A stretch of DNA of 64,000 bases from Leptoclinus maculatus (Eukaryota > Chordata > Actinopteri > Perciformes > Stichaeidae): assembly GCA_032191485.1 (NCBI GenBank), contig JAVDOI010000012.1, forward strand, positions 15,277,140 to 15,341,139, read 5' to 3'. The first letter of the stretch is position 1. Every line of letters begins with the position of its first letter. Below the pieces are notes generated by a model, which saw only the letters and a list, made by a program, of their open reading frames with translations, did no database searches and was not told where the DNA came from. Shown here piece after piece: positions 14,611-26,154 of the stretch. Both the position numbers and the translations under genes were made by a program.

Positions 14611-14688
14611 TTTCAATGATAGCAGCACAGCAATCCCAGCAGAGAGCCATACAAGGAGGGAGAGAGAGAGACGGAGAGCGATTATGCT

Positions 14689-14701
14689 GTTGCCTAGCAA
14701 C
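14689..14701. promoter_or_regulatory. Candidate RFX X-box
   Basis: GTTGCCTAGCAAC is a perfect palindromic match to the X-box consensus GTNRCC-N-RGYAAC bound by RFX factors. Occupancy and target gene are inferred only; it lies about 5.4 kb upstream of the slc6a1 start codon. Confidence 0.4.
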
Positions 14702-15248
14702 ACATGTACAAAATTTGAAGCGATTTAGTGCGCCCATACTGGTTATCATGGAGGTCAGATGTTTACCAAATCCACACCGTGTGCTGGCCGTCGCACAGGG
14801 CTGTCAACAGATCAACACGGGGTACCTGTCCCCGTGCTGCTTTGTGAAACGTCGACGTGTCGACGCCGAACATGTTAAACCTGCAGCTACGTCTCTCAAA
14901 GCACGGCCGTCTAATTCCACGCATGTGTGGAAACCGCATTGCTTTTGAATGAGAATCAGAATCCCAACAGAGGGGAAAAAAACGCGAGTCTTTTGCAGCT
15001 GTGGGATTTAACTTCTTTGTATAGTTGATCCCTCCAGCAAGGTAAAAAAAAAAAAGAAAACATCAAGGAGAGAAACTGAGCATGCTCCACAAAACTGGGA
15101 GATGATTCACTCACCATTCCTGAAATATCATTGGCCAGCCCACCTCACCGATTCCTGCATCCCACAATACTTCACCACGCATGTAAATAATATCTGTTTG
15201 TTATAAAAAAAAAAACTGTCCTCTCAGCTTGTTTGTAAATTGTGTGTT

Positions 15249-15251
<3 letters not shown>

Positions 15252-15337
<86 letters not shown>
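15252..15337. repeat. (GA)n microsatellite
   Basis: About 43 GA units, a long homopurine tract. It produces the artefactual RERERE and SLSLSL frames on the two strands. Confidence 0.97.
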
Positions 15338-15339
<2 letters not shown>

Positions 15340-15344
<5 letters not shown>

Positions 15345-18300
15345 CGATACAAAGAGACAGGGAGATGTAGGGAGGGAGAAAGAGAGAGGCGAGACAGAGC
15401 TGCTGAGGCACTCACTTCACAGCAATTTAGGTCATGCTAAACAAATGCTATACTAAACAAGCACACAGACAAAAAGGAGCCTTGAAGTGATTTCAGTATC
15501 TGTGGAGGCCAGACGCTGTGGAGGAGCAGCATGGACGCCGTGACTGTCTCAGGTGTCTCTGTGCAGGAAGTGTGAGGTGAATTTCATCAATCATCAAACC
15601 CGGGTGGGCAGGCCAAATTACATTTGTGCTTTACATAAAGATATTGGGTGAGCGGTTATGCAGTTATGCGTTACTTTGCCTGGGGAAGAATACGTGTACG
15701 CCGAATCCCTTCGATCGTCAAGACACAAGTGGTACAACCGCAACGTTATTGTGCTCTCCACTCTCTCAGAGCTTACGAGGCCAGAAACATGTACAGCAGC
15801 AATCCTGGTTCAGAGGCTGATGAAAACAAAGAGCAGACAGCAACAGAACACAGGCTTCTGACAGGGTAACTCTTTGTGGGATTACCTAATAAGACATATT
15901 CTTATTTTGAATACCCCGCTGAAGACTGCCTCGCTGTCAGAACAAGGGGTTTGTAAATGTTTACTGTTGAGTTTTGTGTTTGTGAGTTGTGCTTTTGCAG
16001 ATTTTGGATTTTTGTGTGTGTAGCAGCTTTTCAGCAACCACTTTTCTCCTGAAAAGCTTGTTGAAGCGATATTTACCTCGGCTATCACAAATTAAAATCA
16101 ATTAATTTACCTCGTATGAATCTATTAGCGATGTGGACGACCGGTGACATTATGTTAAGATCCTTGTCATGTAAAAATCATCATTCCCAGTGTTGTCAGC
16201 AGTCAGCAGATTGACTTGCGTGTTTACAATAAAAAAAGAATAAAATGGGGAGTGTACACAATTTCAGCAGGAGAAAAACAAGTCTGCGACAATATGAATA
16301 AAATATGTGAATTGCTTATGATTAGCATACTAATGACTAATCATCATGCTAATCAGTTCATTTTGTGGCCTCAAATTGCAGGCTGCTGTTGAGAAATACG
16401 AGTCCATGAAAATGCAGGCTGAAGAGTGAGAAACGCTCAGAGAGTTGCACAAAGCAGCTAAAGCAATGATTTCAGAGGGAGGTTAGTGGGAAAATATGGA
16501 GATATGAAGGGAGGGCAGATTCATACAGCGGCCTGTCACACCACTTGAGCCACATGAAGAAATTTGACAGACGTTTGTTACATTTGTGCATTTTAAAAAA
16601 CGTCATTTAAAACATTAAAGTATTTGATTTACTTAATATTGTGTGTTTCTATTCATAGAACAAAGGAATTAGGCATTGAATTCCTTCTTTAGGTCAGTTA
16701 TTTTCTATTTATTTTAATTTCTACACATATTTTGGTGATAATACATTATTTGATTAGATGCTGTCAAATTGTTAATACAATAATCATAATTGTGTCCAAA
16801 AAACAACTAAATAAATGACAAGAAACCAAATGGGTCTCTTCAATGTTAGGTGTTGGCAGCATCCTTCTGCAGAATCCCCCCCCCCCCCAACATAAAATGA
16901 TTTTACAGCCAGTGGGCCCCTAACGGGGGGGGGGGGGGGGGCTACAAGACTCAATCTACAGTCTCTAAAAGCCACTACAAGACAGGAGAAGTAATCCCAG
17001 CCTAATGGAGCACGTACAGCGTTCACGAGGCGCCAAATACAAGCTTCCGACTGAAACTAAGAGACATGGGGGCTGCTGGTGAACTGGTGAGCTGCATCAA
17101 ACCAAAGCTTCGGGGTTAGGAGGTCAGCTGGCTGAGCGTATACATGTCACCAGCACATTGGACATGCCCGTGTGCTCCATCAGCAGGTGTATAAATGTGT
17201 GTCATGCTTCACACCCCATGTCCGCGGGGACGGCAACCCAGATGGGGTTTTAAATGCTGCATTTCATGTGGTATCATTTAGTAGGTTAGTTCACCCCTCA
17301 TTGGTTCGCCATCTGGTGCCCTCTCAGCCTGCGATATAGGAACATTCACGCTGGAGTCGAAACGCTGCTGATCTGACTGCATGCCAGAAGTTTACACCAC
17401 AGTCAGCGCGTGCACTCCCTCCACCCTCAACTCCCTGACATTCAAAAAAAAAAGTGCATCTTGTTCTGATTTTCGGCAGGAAACTGAGCGAGAGCACACG
17501 TGGCTTTTTTTTTTTTTTTTTTTGGAAAACAAAACAAACCTGAAAGCACAGACAAGTAGACGCCAACGTGACATCACAGTTCACGCAAGAAAAGCAGCTG
17601 AGCTGAGAGGAAGAACTTGCGCTAAATATGAAATCAAACAAGTGGGCCTATTCATACATGCTGTGAATCACTTACCTTACTCGCACTTCACGTTGACGAG
17701 CTGCTGCTTTAAACATGTTGTTCTTGTCTTTCACTTTCCGGATGGTTTCTGTAGAAGGATACAAAAAAATAATAAAAATCCACGGCTGGATCCAATCGTC
17801 GCTGATTAGCTGCCCACGTGCAACATGTTTCAGTCTTGCGCGTGTTTTTCTACCTAATCTTTTTCTTCTAGTTTCCTTCATTTGTCTTTTTTGTGTTTTT
17901 TAAATTATGAGTTTATCGTCCACGAGTTTGCTCCATCTCATATCATCCCTTCATTTGTGGAAGACGTCGGGCTTTGGACGGTTACAGGCAGAGTTAGACA
18001 ACCAGCCAATGTTCCCTCCCTTTATTGACGGGCTGCCTTTATCAAAATTTGCCAGATTTGCAGACAGACGCTGACTGGCCTCACCTTCTAAACACACGCG
18101 TTTGGATCTCTTAATGCTATTACCCCCCCATATGTTTCCATTTTGTACCTCGACCATACATATCATTACTTGAGGGGAGGGGGGTGCTCTTTTTGTGTGT
18201 GTGTGTCATGAGAGGGGGGGGGGGGTATTTTGTGTTGCTGGGCGCAGAGATAATTGCATTTTAAACAGCTGAATCCTAAAAGTCCTAAAAGAATTAAAGA

Positions 18301-18660
18301 TGTTTTTAAAGCCCCCAAACTGACCCAATATTCATAACTTTGAAACGGGAATTGTCCTCGTTCTCATTCAGCGTATTGATTACAAAACTTGCGATGGGAG
18401 GTCATAAAAATAATGAGAATACCTCATTATTTATGTTTAAATCGCTGGGAAATAGTGAAACAATTTGAAATGTTACAAAAAAAACACCAAAAAAAGACAA
18501 ACATGTTGCAAGTGCGATGTCAGTGCAGCCTATAGATGAGGAAGAGGAGGGGGGGGGGGCGACTTTGAGATGACATTGAGGCTGTGTAGATGGGAGTTGA
18601 GTCTCTGGTTGTTGATGTTAGACAGTCGCACAAGGCGAAGCGGCTGCTGCCCGTGTTGAT
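15340..18660. other. Non-coding upstream region of slc6a1
   Basis: No splice-supported coding exon was found. It holds poly-C at 16876-16887, poly-G at 16925-16940, poly-T at 17505-17523 and several G-rich runs at 18176-18226. Frames of 142 codons (+, 17381-17809) and 105 codons (-, 17324-17641) run through the poly-T/poly-A run and look spurious. Confidence 0.5.
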
Positions 18661-18663
18661 TCA

Positions 18664-18708
18664 GCCTCCTCCTCCTCCTCCTCCTCCTCCTCCTCTTCCT
18701 CCTCCTGG
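18664..18708. repeat. (CCT)n tract
   Basis: About 14 CCT units with one interruption, just upstream of the probable slc6a1 first exon. Confidence 0.95.
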
Positions 18709-18710
18709 TC

Positions 18711-18739
18711 TTCAGCACTGCTCCCCGCTGGACAGCTCC
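18711..18739 (+). promoter_or_regulatory. RE1/NRSE-like motif with expanded spacing
   Basis: TTCAGCACT and GGACAGCTCC match the two half-sites of the REST binding element (consensus TTCAGCACC..GGACAGCGCC) but are separated by 10 bases rather than 2. Expanded-spacing REST sites are known. The motif sits about 200 bp upstream of a candidate 5' splice site and 1.4 kb upstream of the start codon of a neuronal gene. Confidence 0.4.
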
Positions 18740-18789
18740 TGCCTGGACATCTCTAACGCTGCATGGTCCCTTTAAGTCTTTTAATGGAA

Positions 18790-18919
18790 GTAAAATCTAT
18801 TTATGTTCCAAGAAATACTGGGAGTTTACAACTTCATCCGCAGGAGGAATCTACGGATACCTCGTTCCGAGATTTGTGGCAGGCAGCGTATCCTCGGCGG
18901 CACAGATCCCAGATTCATT
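18790..18919 (+). other. slc6a1: Candidate slc6a1 5' UTR exon (non-coding)
   Basis: A GC-richer segment ends at a strong donor, ATT|gtgagtaaac, with the boundary after 18919. The first coding exon has an acceptor at 19968-19969 (gattccag|gttaac), which would give a spliced leader. The 5' end is not visible, so the start given is arbitrary. Confidence 0.35.
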
Positions 18920-19969
18920 GTGAGTAAACTGGGTGCTGAATGATTGCGTCCGTCGGTGCGTGTGTGCGTGTTTGAAGCCTCAAACAAACGAGTCCGGCTA
19001 ATGCATGATTCTTTATTATTCGTCTTTGCAGCGGCAGTGAGTGTGATTAAATTGTGAATGAGACTGTCGATGCGTTGCTGTGGTCAGTGTAATGACTGCA
19101 CGATGAGCTCTGCACCTACACGCTACAGCCAATTAAATACCGAATTGATTGCTGTTCGCCCGTCTGTACGGACGGTGCAAATGTGGAGACGCATTCTCGT
19201 GCGTTCATTAACGCGTTTGGTTCTCAATTAATCGGATGGAATGGTGTGGCTATTTGTGCAGCCTGATGCGTAAAGCTTTTACGCATTGGACATCCCTTTG
19301 TCTCCACTATGCGTTTTGTGTTACAGTTTATTTGAGACCTCTCTGTATCCCTGCTGCTTGCAATTCTGTGTATGTGGATAACAGTTTGGAGAATCTGCAG
19401 GTGGTAATTGGCGGACTCCACTTCATTATGCTTAATTATCATAGGCTATATTGCCACGGTGCGTCTTGCGCAAGAAGTGCATGTTTTGGATCCTGTAATT
19501 TGTCTTAAAGTTTTCTGTTTTTATTCGTCAGAAAAATCGATTTCCGCTTTCTTTTAGTGTATTTGTTTTTGCCTATTTTTTGCAGACTTTGTTTAGGGTA
19601 TCATGAGCGTGCTGATCTGGTTTTGGCTGCTGTTAATTTACGCGCAATCTGTCGTCTGTGTTTTAGTTATGGGAGCAAGTCCAGCATGACTTTGCCATCG
19701 ATGTTTTTTTTTGGTGTTTGTTGAGTCTGATATGAATGAAATGTTTTTTGTCATACAGCCAAATGTTCATGAAATGCTTTAGTGTGCGTTTTTAAATGCA
19801 TATTTCGGTAAAACTGTGCGTGTTAAATGACATTGTTTGATTGTACCTGTCGGGGGAGCAAATTAATGTATAGTGCCGAATGTGTTTGCATTTCAAATAA
19901 CCATATATTCATCGCCCCCTGAGAAAGAGAAAAAAAAAAAACGACCAAATGCTCTATTCACGATTCCAG

Positions 19970-20124
19970 GTTAACGGCGACTGACGAGCCGTGTGTGCAC
20001 AGCTTCATCTCCAGACATTTGGTCCAAAGGTTAGGCGTTAAAAAAAAACGCGAAGCTGCTGTCTACGTGGACTGGTGCTGAAGCCTCCCGTTCGACTGCC
20101 AGGACCTCTGCCAAATCCAGAGAC
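19970..20124 (+). other. slc6a1: slc6a1 5' UTR part of first coding exon
   Basis: Runs from the candidate acceptor gattccag to the ATG at 20125. The start context is GAGACATGG, with G at +4 and A at -3, a good vertebrate initiation context. Confidence 0.5.
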
Positions 20125-22136
20125 ATGGCGACGAACGGCACCAAAACGGATGGACAAGTCACAGAACTGAACGAGGTGGCCAATAATGACAAGCCCAAGT
20201 CACTGGAAGTGAAGACCGAGAAGAATAAAAAGGATTTGCCCGATAGGGAAACATGGGGAGGGAGATTTGATTTTCTCCTGTCGTGTGTGGGTTATGCAAT
20301 TGGACTGGGGAACGTATGGAGATTTCCCTATCTCTGTGGAAAAAACGGTGGAGGTAAACATTATTTTCACTGCTAATTTATGAAAAAAACTGCATGGCCC
20401 GTTCAGCTCCACTACGCACATAGCCGAGCTAACCTAATTGACCGTGTCGATTACATGCAAAGAATGAATATCACATACATTTACAAGCCTAATTCATTGA
20501 CGTTGTGCTGTTTTTTTTTTTTTTTAGTAATGCGTCAGTGCAGTTTTAGCTTAAGATTGGTCTTTCTTTTTCAATGCATAACTTGATCTACTTTTGTCCA
20601 TCCAGGAGCCTTCTTGATCCCCTATTTTTTGACTCTCATATTTGCTGGGGTCCCCTTGTTCCTACTGGAATGCTCCCTTGGGCAATACACCTCCATTGGA
20701 GGGCTTGGTGTGTGGAAACTGGCTCCTATGTTTAAAGGTATACTAATATTTACAGACAATTGTGTCTTGATACCAGGCCTGTCTAAAATATATATATATA
20801 TTCATGGTGCTTTCATAGAAATAATATTCAGGATTTATGGAGGCCACATAACACACATATCTAATGATATTTTTTACTACACTGCCTAATTCATTTCTGT
20901 ATGATAGGTGTGGGCCTCGCAGCAGCTGTCCTGTCCTTCTACCTTAACATTTACTACATTGTAATCATTTCCTGGGCCATTTACTACCTGTACAACTCCT
21001 TCACCACTGTAAGTATCCCACAGTGACACTCACGTGACTCATAAAAAAAAAGAAGACGAAAACAGCATAGGGTCAAGGTTCTTATATATATATATCAGTT
21101 CATTAGGAATTCCAGCCTGTGATACCTGTAAGAAATTTAAAACGTGACAAGGAGGGGGAGAAGAAAAGAAACACAACACTGTCAATTTTTTTGTTTTACA
21201 GGAACTTCCATGGAGCTCATGTAACAATGCATGGAACACAGACCAATGTTACACAAACCACTCCATCCTCGATACCACCAATCTCACCAGTTCAGTGATG
21301 GAGTTTTGGAAGTAAGATATTGACTGCTTTCTCTGGCTTTTCACAACAGCAGAGCTTTAAAGTATACCCTGCATGCGTACCACCGAGATACGTGAAAGAC
21401 AGCCTCCTCTGCTGCATGCCTGTTTCCCTGTCTCACTGTTGCTCGCTCTGACTTATAGGCTCAACATGCACGAAATGACCGATGGCTTGGAAAAACCAGG
21501 CCAGATTCGAATGCCACTGGCAATAACACTGGCCATCGCCTGGGTCCTCGTGTACTTCTGTATCTGGAAAGGGGTTGGCTGGACAGGGAAGGTAAGACGC
21601 TTGCCAGATGATTTGGGCATCCAAGACCTCTTGTGCTATATTGGTTCCCAAATTACCAGTAGTATGTGACAGCAATGCAATATTAATCCGTCTAATATTA
21701 CCTCATCAATCATTCAAACCGCAGTCAGCATTGTCCTGATTGGTTTTTAAAGTAAGAGAAGAGACATCAAACACTCATGTTCACTAATCCTTCTCTGCCT
21801 CATGGTGGCTCCTCTAATTCCAATTCTCCTGACACGGCGTCTGTGCCGAGTGTGGATTCATGATAGGAGGAGCAACACGCAGCCATACGCCACAATCTGG
21901 TTCGGTCCTCTCCCTTCACTTGGAGCAGTTTTTCCCCCTCCCTTGTGGTGCCACATTTCGAAAAAGTCTAGCTCGTCACGTGGCCATGGCAAATAAAATT
22001 AGTTTTGGTCACAAAACACCCCCCATCCCCCTGCGCACACTTTGCACACAAACTTGCTTGCACAGTGTCATAAAATGCACACAGCCGTTCACAGTGAAGC
22101 TGCTTTTGCTGAATATTTGGTCTCTTATCTGTGTTG

Positions 22137-22231
<95 letters not shown>

Positions 22232-25200
22232 AGAGGCCGAATATAATAGATCAAGAAAATCTTTAAAAATAAATAAAACCTCATGAGAATTTCTGAATAG
22301 TGGGTGAATTCCAAATTGACAAATTCTGTATGCATCATAAATGTACTTAAGATTCAATGGTGTTACCCCGCTGACCCTGCTGTCTCACATCGTACAGGTC
22401 GTTTACTTCTCAGCTACATATCCCTACTTCATGCTGTTTATTCTCTTCATCCGTGGGGTGACTCTACCTGGAGCCAGAGAGGGAATTCTGTTCTACATCA
22501 CCCCTGACTTTGCAAAACTCAAAGAATCGGAGGTAAATGACATATCATCATGTGATTCATATTCATGCACCGCATGCTTGGGGGGAGCAGAGCTCGGCAT
22601 CACGCAGCTAAAATGCTTGTGTTCCTTTTGTCAGGTATGGCTGGATGCAGCTACCCAGATCTTTTTTTCCTACGGATTGGGATTGGGGTCACTTATAGCT
22701 CTGGGCAGCTATAACCCTTTCAATAACAATGTGTACAGGTAAGACGGGTGGTGATTCACGAATCGAGATAATCTATGAGAAAGAGACGGAGAATGCTGCT
22801 GTATATAATATATCAGAGCGACTTGTAATAGCTGAAGATGGCATATTTTTCTATTTCATACGCTTCTATTAAGATACCTTTTTCAAGGATGCTTGGTAAG
22901 AGCCCTTAAAGGGCCTTATTAATGTGAGATGCTGGCTTGAATATAATAAGAATCCAAGAAGATGGCTGTTTCTTCTCGGTGTGCGCGCTACAGGGGAAAA
23001 AACAACGACTATGATTGCAATGCCTGAGTGTTTTCTCCAGCAGCCCCATGGTTCTGGGTCACATAAACAATCAGTTACATAAAAACCTAGTTGCGTTCTT
23101 TTTGTGGGCATGTTTCAAATGGATCTATCGCTCTACATCTATACATCTATGAACGATACATTTTATTATCTGTCACAAGTTTTCAAATGAGTTTAATCCG
23201 TTTATGTCTGTCATAAACAATAGAAAAAGGTTTTTTTTTTGCCAAACATCTGTATGATCAAAAGGAATTAATAGCAGTGATGCAGCTACTCTGTCAGATC
23301 TCAGTCAACTTAAATCTTTGACAACAGGCCTGTTTTATATTTCCTCTCCCCAGAGACTCCATCATTGTGTGCTGCATCAACTCGTGTACCAGCATGTTTG
23401 CTGGCTTAGTAATCTTCTCTATTGTCGGCTTCATGTCACATGTGACAAAGAGACCCATTGCCGACGTAGCAGCTTCAGGTAAATACAGATCGCATATTTC
23501 TGTAATGGTTCTGTCTCTGCACAGAAAAAACAACCAAAAAGAAAAGTGCACTGTCATTGATACCCACTGCTAAACACAGCATCCGCCATCACTTCTATAT
23601 GTGAACATGTGTGTTTGCAGTCACAACAGAGTACCATGACAAGAACCCTGATGCAATATGATTTTTCCCTTCGCTATCCAGGTCCTGGCTTAGCTTTCCT
23701 GGCCTACCCGGAGGCTGTAACCCAGTTGCCTGTGTCTCCTCTCTGGGCCATTCTGTTCTTCTCCATGCTGCTCATGCTGGGGATAGACAGCCAGGTAAGG
23801 GGCTTGGAGATGATCTGCTCATGGGCTGACCTAAATATTTAAATGCAGGTACATATCATGCAGCTCACTCCTGCTCTCTGCGTGATAAGCATGCAATTTG
23901 CTTCTTGTGGACAGATATAGCCGAGCTTTGACATTGGCTGTCAAGTCTTTTTAATGCAGCTTTATCACCTCCGTGTGCCCGCAGGTTTCCCTGTCTGTGT
24001 GTATTTGGGTTTGAATAAGGCCATAGAGACTGAGAAAAAAAAATAATGTAGTAATACATGCAGCTTTACATTGGAGGTGACCACCGGCACTTCAAAGTAA
24101 AAGACTTCAAATATAACCCAATTCTAAATAGGGTTAATAGCCTTTGCATATCAAAGCTATCTCCAAAATGGTCCCCAGCAAGTGGATGCTTGGTCATTCA
24201 GAAGATAACATTAGAGTTTCTGTTCCAGGGTTTGCTCCCATTATTTGTCATTTGTCATTATGTATTATTCTTTGGCGAAGAATACATTTAGCAAAAACAT
24301 AATCACAGAACTTTAATATGCACTGTAGATATTAAAAGCATATTTGTGTCAAAGAACATAAAAGCAGCAGGTGTAAGCATTGCACACATTCACACTCACG
24401 CTTGTCTTTTGTTTTCTTCAGTTCTGCACCGTTGAAGGCTTCATCACTGCCCTGGTGGACGAGTTTCCCAGAGCTCTTAGGGGCAGACGAGAGCTCTTCA
24501 TCGCAGGCGTCTGTCTGGTGTCCTATCTGATCGGACTTTCAAACATCACGCAGGTACGTACAGCGCCGACTATTAACGGCACCGGATTAAACAAACGAGT
24601 GCTCGAGTTGAAAGATGTAATTAAAAGATAAAAGAGAAATCGACGCATCTGCTGCATGTAGCGGGCAACAGGCCGTTTAAATGTGGACTTGTTCTGTTAA
24701 TGACATCAAATGCAGTGTTTTAAGATGTATTATAACACACTGTTTCTGTAACCAGGGTGGAATCTATGTGTTCAAACTGTTTGACTACTACTCTGCCAGT
24801 GGAATGTGTCTGCTGTTCTTGGTCTTCTTCGAATGCATCTCCATATCCTGGTTCTACGGTGTGTATCATCAATGTTTCGCGCAGTATTGCAAAAATATGA
24901 ACAAAATTGTCGTGCAAAAAATTTGCATTTTTCTTCAACAATTTAACAAATGAAGTCGTGAGAAACGTCACATGTGTGAAAAGTCGTCACACCTACTCTG
25001 AGATACCTGCGCAGCTTCAAACGCGGTTAAGCCTCAAGGTCATGAGCACTCCCGTGTTCCACCTCACCGTCCTCATCGTCACGCATGGCAGACCGGCAGG
25101 CAAATTGAAATAAATTGGATATGAATATTTTGATCATAGATTCATTTGTCTCGCAGGTGTGAACAAGTTCTACGACAACATCGAGGAGATGATTGGCTAC

Positions 25201-26154
25201 AAGCCCTGTATATGGTGGAAGATGTGCTGGGTCGTGTTCACCCCTCTCATCGTCGGCGTGAGTACCCTGCACTAATACAACCGTACATCTAAAGTCATCA
25301 CATGACAAATGAAACAATAAATAAAGTCAATATTACCTGCCTGCAGCCACGGCAGGCTGAGACCGTGCTGCCTGTAGTCAGTGGTGTCAGGATGCATAAA
25401 GCGTCTCATGTCTCCCACAGGGTGTGTTCTTGTTCAGCGCCGTACAAATGGTTCCTCTCAAAATGGGAGACTATGTGTTCCCGGGCTGGGGTCAGGGAGT
25501 GGGCTGGCTCATGGCGATGTCCTCCATGATTCTCATACCAGGATACATGATCTATATGTTTTTCGGACTCAAGGGCACGTACAAAGAGGTAAAAAAGTGA
25601 ATTGTGTGTTGGGTTTGTTGTTGCTAGCTTGTGTTGCTAACTCTAGCGTTAACCCTTTTCTCTGATGTAATTAATATGTTGTGTTTCTCTCCCAGCGACT
25701 TCGGATAATGCTCAAGCCTCCTGCAGTTGTCAGGCGACCTCAGGAGAATGGACCCGAGCAGCAGGTGGAGACCAACACGGCGAACCTATCCAGCCCCGTT
25801 AATCCCGCTAGCCCCGCCACCCCGGCTCACGTAAACCCCGCCAGCCCCACCAACCCAGCTCCCGTCAAGGCCACCAGCCCCGTGACCCCTGCTAACCCGG
25901 CTCCTCTGCCAGCTAATCCAGTCGCAGTCGTCGCCGCCGCCGCCGCTAGCCCGGTGACCCCAGCAACTAGTCCCACAGCCACCATTACCATCACCACCAC
26001 TACCACCACCACGGCCAGTCCGGTTAACCCCATCGCTACAACCGTTAGCCCGACCAGCCCACCCCCCAACCCGGCCAGCCCAACGGAGGCCGTGAACCCC
26101 CCGAACCCAACCAGCCCGACCTCTAACCTGACCAATGCCGAGGCCAACGTGTAG
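20125..26154 (+). CDS. slc6a1: Sodium/chloride-dependent GABA transporter 1 (GAT1), extended C-tail
   Basis: Plasma-membrane symporter that clears GABA from synapses with Na+ and Cl-. Fourteen coding exons join in phase: 20125-20353, 20606-20737, 20908-21008, 21202-21311, 21459-21591, 22398-22532, 22635-22738, 23354-23478, 23682-23794, 24422-24553, 24756-24858, 25157-25257, 25421-25588, 25696-26154 (2145 nt, 714 residues; human is 599). All introns are GT-AG. The product follows human GAT1 almost residue for residue through twelve membrane segments: GLGNVWRFPYLC (Na+ site, Asn63), NIYY (GABA site, Tyr137), LGIDSQ (Asp392), and the Cys161/Cys170 loop pair. Two of three human glycosylation sequons remain (NHS, NLT); the middle one is now Asp178. 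The RL pair linked to ER export is kept at 563-564. After ENGPEQ the tail expands into about 115 Pro/Ala/Ser/Thr-rich residues and ends EANV where human has EAYI. Whether this is the a or b paralog is undetermined. Confidence 0.96.
22140..22228. repeat. (GT)n microsatellite in slc6a1 intron 5
   Basis: About 44 perfect GT units, lying in the intron between coding exons 5 and 6. Confidence 0.97.
25756..26139 (+). repeat. slc6a1: Coding minisatellite-like tract in slc6a1 last exon
   Basis: Degenerate repeats of a core like AACCCCGCCAGCCCC encode NPASP and variants (NPASPTNP, SPVTPANP, SPVNP, NPASPTEA), with an Ala run from GCC/GCT triplets and a Thr run from ACC/ACT triplets. The reading frame stays open for the whole tract. 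The opposite strand also has an open frame of 123 codons (25827-26198), a mirror of the repeat and not a gene. Confidence 0.85.

Noticed and set aside
15172..15456. Open frames of 60-80 codons encoding RERERE or SLSLSL
   Set aside because: They are translations of the (GA)n microsatellite in every frame, not genes. The same applies to HTHT/CVCV frames at 22009-22357, 28502-28920, 37063-37370 and 52195-52435, and to the poly-Glu frame at 32908-33123.
17381..17809. 142-codon + strand frame
   Set aside because: It crosses a poly-A run and a poly-T run, has no splice support and no family motif, and overlaps another spurious frame on the minus strand.
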